A stretch of DNA of 33,649 nucleotides from an uncultured Campylobacterota bacterium (GTDB lineage: Bacteria; Campylobacterota; Campylobacteria; Campylobacterales; Arcobacteraceae). The notes under the pieces were generated by a model, which saw only the letters and a program-made list of their open reading frames with translations, made no database searches and had not been told where the DNA came from. Both the position numbers and the translations under genes were made by a program. Position 1 is the stretch's first letter, and every line of letters begins with the position of its first letter. The stretch is from contig CAIJNA010000180.1 in NCBI GenBank assembly GCA_903821805.1, positions 1-33,649 of the forward strand, given 5' to 3'. Positions 1 through 8,400 of this stretch are shown here, piece by piece.

Positions 1-870
1 CTCCAACGGGTCACAATAGACATCATCGACACGTCTTATGATCCCATCAACCCTTTTTAGACCATTAAGATTTTTAAGCCATAACTGATTGTTTTTTGTT
101 AGTAGATCTTCACCCTGAACTAATGTTAATCCCAGGAATGCACTTAAATAAGAATGTTCAAAATATGTTTCATTGTGTGGACCAGGAGTTAGCAGTGCTA
201 TAAGCGGATTTGTACTATTTGTTTTTGTAGATGCTTTTAGCATGTTTTTAAAATTATCTACATATCTTGAAAGTTTCTTGATATTTGTATTCGGATAAAG
301 ATCGTTTGCAATTGTATTCATTGTTAAACGATTCTCTATAGCATAACCAAGACCAGATGGAGCAGATGTTCTGTCTGTTATTACCCAAAATTTACCATCA
401 GGTCCCCTGCTAATGTCGCTCGCATAAAACTTTAAAGTATAATAATCTTTGTTTTTAAAGTTGTAAACCTCAGGTATAAAACCTTTGTGAGCAAAAATAA
501 TTTCCGCAGGTACAATGCCATCTTTTAAAAGTTTTTGCTCTGTATATATGTCTTTAAAAATTAAATCTAAAAGCTTAGCTCTTTGTTTTAATCCTAAAGA
601 AATTTCATTCCATTCCCTTTCTTCTATAATAAAAGGTATGGGGTCTAGATTCCATTTTCGATTGTTTCCATCTGGATCGTTGTAAATATTATATGTAACG
701 CCATTATCTTCAAGTCTCCAGTCTATTTCAACTTGCTTTTGCGCAAGTTGTTTGAGACCTACAAATGAAAGGCTATTTGCAATATCTATCCAGTGATTTT
801 TAATGCTGCAATTTTCATCGAACATTTCATCAAAAGGAGAGTTTAGTTTACAATTTTCGAAAATATCCAT
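1..870 (-). CDS. Circularly permuted ATP-grasp protein, N-terminal 290 residues (runs off left edge)
   Basis: The frame is open from an ATG at 870 to base 1 with no stop, so the C-terminal part lies outside the window. It reads as the N-terminal part of a circularly permuted type 2 ATP-grasp protein (DUF404/DUF407). The hallmark is residues 154-181, with SRGPDG, then DRTSAPSG, then GYAIENR, matching the family's RGPDG...DRT.APSG.GYALENR block. Family members of this kind are often about 800 residues with a C-terminal alpha-E helical domain; whether that is present here cannot be seen. ATP-grasp enzymes form amide or peptide bonds through acyl-phosphates, but this family's substrate is unknown. 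The ATG lies 4 bases after the stop of the transglutaminase/DUF2126 gene and has no good Shine-Dalgarno, which suggests translational coupling and a shared function. Confidence 0.85.
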   Translation of the reverse strand, partial: MDIFENCKLNSPFDEMFDENCSIKNHWIDIANSLSFVGLKQLAQKQVEIDWRLEDNGVTYNIYNDPDGNNRKWNLDPIPFIIEEREWNEISLGLKQRAKLLDLIFKDIYTEQKLLKDGIVPAEIIFAHKGFIPEVYNFKNKDYYTLKFYASDISRGPDGKFWVITDRTSAPSGLGYAIENRLTMNTIANDLYPNTNIKKLSRYVDNFKNMLKASTKTNSTNPLIALLTPGPHNETYFEHSYLSAFLGLTLVQGEDLLTKNNQLWLKNLNGLKRVDGIIRRVDDVYCDPLE

Positions 871-874
871 GGTT

Positions 875-3800
875 TTAAATCTTTGCAACCCATCTTTGTC
901 TTAAATCCATTGTATGTGGATATTCTGGATTAGTGCCAATTTTTTGAATATTAAATACTTTTCCTCCATCTTTGACAACAATTTTTCTTGTTTCATTGCT
1001 TGAAGAATTATGCGGTGCAACTACAGGAGCCGATTGTTCTACCACATCACCTTGTGAATGATTAAAATCCCAATATCTGTTTATTCTTCTAGATTCTGCT
1101 TCATAAGAATTTACAGGAAAGCTATCGTAAGTTCTTCCGCCTGGATGTGATACAAAGTAGTTAAAGCCACCTATTGATTTTGTATTCCAATTGTCAACAA
1201 CATCAAACGTTAATGGCGTATCAACTCCAATCGTAGGATGAAGTGCAGACCATGGTTGCCATGCACGATACCTTACTCCACATACAAATTCACCATGTGT
1301 AGCAGATTTAACCAATGGAATCTCAACTCCATTGCACGTAAGAGTGTATCTTTCTGGAACAAAATCTCTCACTTTTATTTGAAGTCTTTCAAGTGAACTG
1401 TCAACATATCGTGCAGTTCCTTGGCTACCACTTTCTTCGCCAAGAACATGCCATGGCTCAATAGCCGCTCTTATTTCTATATCCATATTTTCTATTTTTG
1501 TCATTCCATATAGCGGGAATCTAAATTCAAAGAATGGATCAAACCAGTCAAGCTTGAATGGATATCCCTCATCATTTAAATATTCGACAATACTTTTCAT
1601 ATCTTCTCTAACATAGTGCTCAAGAAGGAATTCATCATGAAGTCTCGTTCCCCATCTAACAAGTTTGTGCTGATAAGGTTTTTTCCAGAAAGCACTTACT
1701 AAAGCCCTAACTAAAAGCATTTGTAAAAGTGCCATTTCTCTATGAGGTGGCATATCGAAGGCTCTTAATTCTAGAATCCCTAGTCTTCCAGTGCTGCTAT
1801 CTGGTGAATAAAGTTTATCGATGCAAAATTCACTTCTGTGAGTATTTCCTGTTATGTCAGTAAGCATATGACGGAATAGTCTATCTGTTAACCAAAATGG
1901 AACTTCACCATCTTCAGGAATTTGAGAAAATGCGATTTCTAATTCATAAAGATTTTCAATTCTTCCCTCGTCAACTCTTGGTGCTTGACTTGTTGGCCCA
2001 ATAAATGCTCCACTGAAAAGATAAGAAAGACCTGGATGATGTTGCCAAAAAGTTATCAAGCTTTGAAGAAGTCTTGGATTTCTAAGTAGTGGACTATCGC
2101 TAGGTTTCATAGCGCCTATTGTAACGTGATTTCCGCCACCAGTTCCTGTGTGTTTTCCATCAAGCATAAATTTCTCAGTACCTAGTCTGCAAATTCTTGC
2201 ATCTTTATATAGCTTGATGAGATTGTCACTTAGTTCTTGCCATGAAGATGCCGGCTGAATATTTACTTCAATAACTCCTGGATCAGGAGTAACTTTGATT
2301 CTATCTGTTCTCAAATCATGAGGAGGCTCATAACCTTCCAAAATAATCGGCATATTTAAATATTTAGCAGTAACTTCAATAGATGAAATAAGGTCTAAAA
2401 ATTGTTCAGTATCTTCAATTGGTGGCAAGAAAAGACATAATTTTTTTTCTCTAATTTCTGCACACATCGCAGTTTTAACAAAAGCAGAGTATGTATTCAA
2501 TTGTGTTGTAGTGTCATCTATATTTTTTGCTCTTGATTCCACATTTTCTTTATAATTACCAAGCTCAGGATATGAAGCAAATAGGTCAAGTTCAAATCCT
2601 TTTTCAAGTTCAGTGTGAGGTTTTGCCAACAATGAATTAAGCGGAAGTCTTAGACCAAGCGGTGAATTTCCAGCTGATAGAAACATATGTTTTCTTCTAA
2701 ATTCCCATTTTGAAGTTAGCCATTTTGTTTTACCAAATCCAAGAGGAAGTACAAATCCAACCTCTTTATTAAGACCATTTGATAGTTTTTCAGCGATAGT
2801 TTGTCTCTCAAGTGAGTCTTTTAAGTCAAATTCCAAAGGATCAATATCAAGAGGCATTTCTGCTTCTTTCATGATGTAATAAACTGGATCCTCAAACGCA
2901 GGAACAATATTTTCGGGGCTAACTCCTAAAACTAAAGCTAGATGACTTAAAAATTGTTTCGCATCTTTTGTTTCAAATTTGTACTCTTTGTTTTTGTCCG
3001 CTAAAAGTTCAGGATTTTCCCAAACAGGAACTCCATCTTTTCTCCAATAAATACTTGTTTGCCATCTAGGAATCGGCTCACCTGGATACCATTTTCCTTG
3101 AGCATGATGAAGCAATCCACCATTTGTATATGAGCTTAAAAGTTGTCTTGAAAGATCATTTGCAAGCTTTCTTTTGTGTTCTCCATCTGCGGTTGTATTC
3201 CATTCTGGAGCTTCCATATCATCAATGCTAACAAAAGTAGGTTCACCACCCATCGTCAATCTAACATCATTTGCAACTAGATCCTCATCAACTTTGAATC
3301 CAAGCTCATAAATCTCTTTCCATTGCTCTTCTCTATATGGTTTAGTAACTCTAGGAGATTCGAAAATTCTTGTAACTTTGTTTTCAAATTCAAATTCCGT
3401 TTCACATTTATCGCTAGCACCTTCAATAGCATGAGCAGAATTGTAATGAGGAGTGCAAGCAAGTGGAATATGACCTTCGCCTGCAAAAAGACCACTTGTT
3501 GAATCTAATCCAACCCAACCCGCTCCAGGAATATATACTTCGGTCCAAGCGTGTAAATCAGTAAAGTCCTCTTCTGGTCCACTTGGTCCATCTAAAGATT
3601 TTTCGTCTGCTTTGAGTTGAACTAAATAGCCAGAAACAAACCTGCTTGCAAGCCCCAAATGTCTTAAAACTTGTACAAACAACCATGAGAAATCTCTACA
3701 GCTTCCAGTTTTACATTTTAAAGTGTGATCACAAGTTTGCACACCAACTTCAAGTCTTAATGTATAGTTTAAATATTCATATATTTTTTGATTTAGAGCA

Positions 3801-4237
3801 ACTAAAAAGTCAATAATTGGCTTTTCACCTATGTCAACCGTTGACACAAATTCTCTAATTGCAGCACTATCTTCATCTAGTTCAAGATATGGGAATAGTT
3901 CTTTTTTTAAATCGTCCTTGTAAGAAAATGGATAATTTGCAGCACTTTCTTCGACAAAGAAATCAAATGGATTGATAGTTATCATGTCAGCAATGATTTC
4001 AACATTAATGCTTAATTCAGTAGTCTTTTCAGGGAAAACCAATCTTGCCAAATAATTACCAAAAGGGTCTTGTTGCCAATTTATAAAATGATTTTCCGGT
4101 TTTATTTTAAGGGAATAAGCCTCGATTGGTGTCCTGCTGTGAGGAGCTGGACGAAGCCTTATTATGTGGGGACTTAGATTAACTGGTTTGTCATATTTGT
4201 AGCCCGTTTTATGAGATATTACAACTTTTAATGCCAT
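875..4237 (-). CDS. Transglutaminase-like / DUF2126 putative amidoligase fusion protein
   Basis: This 1120-residue two-part protein has an N-terminal bacterial transglutaminase-like region (about 1-300). Its catalytic triad is visible as Cys180 (KTGSCRDFS), His229 (DLHAWTEV) and Asp245 (GLDSTSG). Residues about 320-1110 form a DUF2126 region, listed in Pfam as a putative amidoligase distantly related to glutamine synthetase. Landmarks are LTMGGEPTFVSIDD (327-340), IEVNIQPASSW (656-666) and GTGGGNHVTIG (698-708), plus a later LELRAFDMPPH block. The E-x-N, GGGNH and R elements recall metal/ATP-binding motifs of the glutamine synthetase fold. There is no signal peptide, so it is predicted cytoplasmic. 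AAGGA at 4244-4248 (minus) is a good ribosome-binding site for ATG 4237. Its substrate is unknown. A modified-peptide ligase/hydrolase role is inferred from the paired domains and the following ATP-grasp gene. Confidence 0.9.
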   Translation of the reverse strand: MALKVVISHKTGYKYDKPVNLSPHIIRLRPAPHSRTPIEAYSLKIKPENHFINWQQDPFGNYLARLVFPEKTTELSINVEIIADMITINPFDFFVEESAANYPFSYKDDLKKELFPYLELDEDSAAIREFVSTVDIGEKPIIDFLVALNQKIYEYLNYTLRLEVGVQTCDHTLKCKTGSCRDFSWLFVQVLRHLGLASRFVSGYLVQLKADEKSLDGPSGPEEDFTDLHAWTEVYIPGAGWVGLDSTSGLFAGEGHIPLACTPHYNSAHAIEGASDKCETEFEFENKVTRIFESPRVTKPYREEQWKEIYELGFKVDEDLVANDVRLTMGGEPTFVSIDDMEAPEWNTTADGEHKRKLANDLSRQLLSSYTNGGLLHHAQGKWYPGEPIPRWQTSIYWRKDGVPVWENPELLADKNKEYKFETKDAKQFLSHLALVLGVSPENIVPAFEDPVYYIMKEAEMPLDIDPLEFDLKDSLERQTIAEKLSNGLNKEVGFVLPLGFGKTKWLTSKWEFRRKHMFLSAGNSPLGLRLPLNSLLAKPHTELEKGFELDLFASYPELGNYKENVESRAKNIDDTTTQLNTYSAFVKTAMCAEIREKKLCLFLPPIEDTEQFLDLISSIEVTAKYLNMPIILEGYEPPHDLRTDRIKVTPDPGVIEVNIQPASSWQELSDNLIKLYKDARICRLGTEKFMLDGKHTGTGGGNHVTIGAMKPSDSPLLRNPRLLQSLITFWQHHPGLSYLFSGAFIGPTSQAPRVDEGRIENLYELEIAFSQIPEDGEVPFWLTDRLFRHMLTDITGNTHRSEFCIDKLYSPDSSTGRLGILELRAFDMPPHREMALLQMLLVRALVSAFWKKPYQHKLVRWGTRLHDEFLLEHYVREDMKSIVEYLNDEGYPFKLDWFDPFFEFRFPLYGMTKIENMDIEIRAAIEPWHVLGEESGSQGTARYVDSSLERLQIKVRDFVPERYTLTCNGVEIPLVKSATHGEFVCGVRYRAWQPWSALHPTIGVDTPLTFDVVDNWNTKSIGGFNYFVSHPGGRTYDSFPVNSYEAESRRINRYWDFNHSQGDVVEQSAPVVAPHNSSSNETRKIVVKDGGKVFNIQKIGTNPEYPHTMDLRQRWVAKI

Positions 4238-4264
4238 TGTTCATCCTTAATTTTGTTTACCTAA

Positions 4265-4284
4265 ATGAAATATTTTTATTTCAT
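4265..4284 (-). other. Leader hairpin upstream of the transglutaminase/DUF2126 gene
   Basis: Perfect 8-bp inverted repeat ATGAAATA / TATTTCAT with a TTTT loop, 28 bases upstream of the ATG at 4237. It may be a 5' leader structure or an operator. The sequence shows only the symmetry; its role is not established. Confidence 0.4.
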
Positions 4285-4483
4285 CGTTTTGTTTCAAATA
4301 TAATAAAAGCTTTTTACTACACTTCATCCTAAAATAAAACTCAAAAAGTATGTAAATTGTATTTATACATTTATGAATTACATAAGTATATCCACCTTGA
4401 CTTGTTATTTTGTTTATTTAATTTGAATGAAAATCGCAATAATTGCCAAAAATATTGACTGAATTACACTAGAAGAATTTTTA

Positions 4484-4502
4484 TTGGATATAAAATATCC
4501 AA
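4484..4502 (-). terminator. Possible nadK terminator hairpin (weak)
   Basis: Perfect inverted repeat TTGGATAT-AAA-ATATCCAA, 25 bases beyond the nadK stop. It is AT-rich and is followed on the minus strand by TAAAAATT rather than a clean U-tract. It could equally be an operator for the downstream transglutaminase gene. A smaller dyad, GCAATAATTGC at 4436-4446, lies nearby. Confidence 0.3.
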
Positions 4503-4526
4503 AATAGCTATTTTAAAGACAAATAT

Positions 4527-5396
4527 CTATTTACCCCAATTAAGTTTTTGATTTAAAACAGCAAAATAATCTCTTTCTTTTGCTCGTATTAGTTTAGATT
4601 TTAATGGAGCGATTTTGACTTTCACGATGTCACCTTTTTTTAATTCATATGTATCTTGACCATCAATAAGCACAAAAGCTCCATCTATATCATTTGTAGT
4701 AAGGGCGATTTCAAAATCTGATGGCAGCACTATTGGTCTTTGTGTTAAAGAGTGAGCTGAAATAGGAGTTACAATAAAGGCATCAGTTAACGGATAAACT
4801 ACAGGACCACCACTACTTAGATTATATGCAGTCGAGCCTGTTGGAGTTGAGATTACAAGCCCATCGCCATAGTAGCTATTGAATTTTTTGTTATCAACAA
4901 AAGCATCTATTGTTACCATGTGAGTAACAGATTTGCCTTTAATAACAATATCGTTAAATGCAACAGTATGAATATCATTAATTGATGCATTGATCATCAT
5001 TCTTTCATCAATTTTGTAGTCATCATTTAAAAAATTTGTTAAAAATAAATCAAGCTCTTCTGGCAATACGGAGGTTAAAAATCCTAATGTTCCAAGATTG
5101 ATTCCTAATATCGCTTTATTGAAATCTATACTTCTTCTTGCAACAGATATTAAAGTTCCATCGCCACCAATAGTTACAAGAAAATCACTTTTTTGAACAA
5201 GTTCGCTAAATGGATATCCATTTTCTTCACCTATCATCTCGGCACTAGTTTTATCCAAAATGGTTTTAATGCCGAAATTGTTGAAAGTTGACTTGATTGA
5301 CAGATAAACATCTTGTAAATCTTTACTATTAGGACGCAGAATTATCCCTGCTAATTTTTTTGCTGATAAAAGTTCTTGATTTTGTATTGATTTCAT
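4527..5396 (-). CDS. nadK: NAD kinase
   Basis: This enzyme phosphorylates NAD to NADP with ATP (or polyphosphate) in the cytoplasm. Diagnostic motifs are GGDGT (77-81, with catalytic Asp79), NLGTLGFLT (100-108) and the later STPTGSTAYNLSSGGP block. At 289 residues it is normal family length. The start was set at ATG 5396. An in-frame TTG at 5414 gives six more residues but lies upstream of, and partly overlaps, a -10 box, so a transcript from that promoter would not include it. The gene diverges from gltB, whose product complex consumes reduced pyridine nucleotide, which is a sensible pairing. The mRNA may be leaderless (see findings). Confidence 0.96.
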   Translation of the reverse strand: MKSIQNQELLSAKKLAGIILRPNSKDLQDVYLSIKSTFNNFGIKTILDKTSAEMIGEENGYPFSELVQKSDFLVTIGGDGTLISVARRSIDFNKAILGINLGTLGFLTSVLPEELDLFLTNFLNDDYKIDERMMINASINDIHTVAFNDIVIKGKSVTHMVTIDAFVDNKKFNSYYGDGLVISTPTGSTAYNLSSGGPVVYPLTDAFIVTPISAHSLTQRPIVLPSDFEIALTTNDIDGAFVLIDGQDTYELKKGDIVKVKIAPLKSKLIRAKERDYFAVLNQKLNWGK

Positions 5397-5402
5397 CCTT
5401 GG

Positions 5403-5408
5403 ATTATA
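5403..5408 (-). promoter_or_regulatory. Predicted -10 box of nadK
   Basis: TATAAT on the minus strand with its last T seven bases before the A of ATG 5396, leaving a 6-base discriminator. Transcription would begin at or very near the start codon. No clear -35 is seen, as is usual in Campylobacterota. Confidence 0.5.
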
Positions 5409-5432
5409 TCTCAAAATGATAAATTTTTAATT

Positions 5433-5438
5433 TATAAT
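5433..5438 (+). promoter_or_regulatory. Predicted -10 box of gltBD
   Basis: TATAAT preceded by a T/A-rich stretch (AAATTTTTAATT), about 58 bases upstream of the gltB ATG. It sits only 25 bases from the oppositely directed nadK box, so the two promoters are back to back. Confidence 0.5.
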
Positions 5439-5495
5439 GAACAAAATCTTAAGTACCATTAGGACTTTAAAAATAAGATAAGAAAGTATTAATAA

Positions 5496-8400
5496 ATGGG
5501 ACACAATTATTTACCAAAAGCAGAGGGTTTATACGATCCAAGATTTGAAAAAGATGCATGTGGAGTTGGCTTCGTAGCAAATATTAAAGGTGTTAAATCT
5601 CATGAAATTATTCAAAAGGGTATAGAGCTTCTCATAAATCTTGAACATCGTGGTGCTGTAGGAGCTGAAAAGAATTCTGGTGATGGAGCCGGTATTTTGG
5701 TTCAAATGCCAGATAAATTTTTTAGAAAAATTGCAATGTTGCAAAACATTAATCTTCCAAGTTTTGGTAATTATGCTGTTGGTGTTGTCTTTATTCCAAG
5801 AGACCCGGAGGGCGGTTTGGAATGCCAAACAATAGTTGAAAATTGCATATCAGAACTTGGACTTGATTTTTTAGGATGGAGAAAAGTACCAACTGACAAT
5901 AGTTCTCTTGGTGACAGTGTTAAATCTACTGAGCCGCATATTTATCATATTTTCGTTGCAAAACCAAACCATATCATAGATAGTGATGCGTTTGAGAGAA
6001 AACTTTATGTTGCCAGAAAATATATTCAAACAGAAGTTACAAGTTCTGATATCAAGAGTAATGAATATTTTTATATACCATCACTTTCTTACAAAACAAT
6101 CCTTTATAAGGGCCAGTTAATTACGGCTCAATTACCTTTATTTTTTGCTGATTTAAATGATAAAGATTTTGAATCAGCGATTGCATTGGTTCACAGTAGA
6201 TTTTCAACTAACACATTCCCATCTTGGCCTTTGGCTCAGCCTTTTAGATATTTGGCACATAATGGAGAGATTAATACTTTACGGGGAAATATTAATTGGA
6301 TGAGGGCTCGACAATCATTGATTGAATCAAATCTTTTTTCACAAGATGATCTAGATAAAATTTATCCTTATTTGATAAATGAAAAAACTGGCTCTGACTC
6401 TTCAATTTTAGACAATGTAGTAGAACTTTTGACTTTAGCAGGCAGAACATTACCTCATGTTATGACTATGATGATCCCAGAAGCTTGGGAAAAAGACAAG
6501 CAAAATAACAAAGAAATAAGAGATTTTTATGAGTACCATGCGACATTAATGGAGCCATGGGATGGGCCAGCTTCTTTGGCGTTTACAGATGGTAAGTTTG
6601 TTGGGGCAACACTTGATAGAAATGGACTTAGACCATCGCGTTATATACTTACTAAAGATGATATTTTAGTTATGGCGTCAGAGCAAGGGGCTATTTATTT
6701 TCCACCAGAAGATGTTCTTTTAAAAGGAAGATTACAGCCTGGGAAAATGTTTTTAGTGAATCTTGATGAAGGACGAATTGTTCCTGATATTGAAATTAAA
6801 ACAATGCTTGCAAAAGGGCATCCTTACGGCGAATGGTTGGACGAATTAAAAATATCCCTTGATAATTTACCACTAAATAACCAAGTAAAGCAGCCAAACC
6901 ACAAAACTATTTTAAGAAGACAAAAGTGCTATGGATATACTATCGAAGATTTAAAAACGATCATTGCTCCAATGGCAAAAGATGGATATGAGGCAATTGG
7001 CTCAATGGGAAATGACGCAACTTTACCTGTATTGTCAAATAAAGCAGTAAATCTATTTAATTATTTTCATCAACTATTTGCTCAAGTTACAAATCCACCA
7101 ATCGATCCAATTAGAGAAGAAAGCGTTATGTCTCTTGTCAGCTTTATAGGTCAGCAAGGTAATTTATTTGAGCAAAACAAAAAAACAAAAAAATTTATTG
7201 AACTTCCTCAACCAATCCTAACAAATGAAAATCTGGAAAAATTAAGAGGAATCAATGAGTCAAATTTTAAAGCCATAACTATTGACCTTTTGTTTGATGT
7301 AAAAACTATAGGCTCTATGGAGCAACGACTAGTAGCAGTTCGGAATGCTGCACTAACTGCCGTTCAGAATGGTTTTCAAGTTATTATTTTATCTACAAGA
7401 GGTGTTGACAAAAAGCATGCTGCCATACCATCACTTTTAGCTATTAGTGCAGTACACCATCATTTGGTGGAACATGGTATGCGAACAAATTGTGGTATTG
7501 TGATTGAGTGTGGAGATGCAAGAGAAGTTCATCATTTTGCAACATTAATTGGTTATGGAGCTAATGCCATTAATCCATATTTGGCATTTGAAACAATTGA
7601 AGATTTGAGAAAAAGAACATTGATTGATGAGCATTTAAGTAGCGAGAATGCAACAAAAAACTATATCAATGCTATTGAAAAAGGTTTATTGAAGATCATG
7701 TCAAAAATGGGCATTTCAACTATTCAATCATATACAGGGGCTCAAATCTTTGAAGCTGTAGGGCTTAGTGATGAAGTTGTTGCGAAATATTTCAAAGGGA
7801 CAGCAAGTAGATTAAGTGGTATTGGAATAAATGAGATTGAAGCTGAGGTTTTGATTTGTCATGAAGTTGCTTTTAGTGAAGATAATGTTGAGTCCACAGA
7901 TTTAAGTGTTGGAGGACTTTACTCCTATAGACAAAGAGGTGAAAAGCATCAATATACGCCAGAAAATATTTTCTTACTTCAGCAGTCAGCAAGAACAAAT
8001 GATTATGAAGTATTTAAGCAATATTCAAAAACATTAGATTACCAAGCCGATAATTTATTAAATTTAAGAGGTTTGCTGGATTTTAAAAAACAAGCACCGA
8101 TCTCAATTGATGAGGTTGAAAGTGTTGAGGAGATAAGAAAAAGATTCGCAACAGGCGCTATGAGTTATGGTTCAATTTCACTTGAAGCTCATCAAACAAT
8201 GGCAATAGCAATGAATGCAATTGGCGCAAAGAGCAATACTGGTGAAGGTGGTGAAGACCCACTTAGATTTAAGCCTTTTGCAAACGGAGACAATGCAAAC
8301 TCTTCTATTAAACAAGTTGCAAGTGGTAGATTTGGTGTAACCATGAATTATTTGGTAAATGCCAAAGAGATCCAAATAAAAATGGCACAAGGTGCAAAAC

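Noticed and set aside
5397-5414. TTG 5414 as the nadK start
   Set aside because: It has no ribosome-binding site and lies upstream of a perfect TATAAT that would place the transcript start at ATG 5396.
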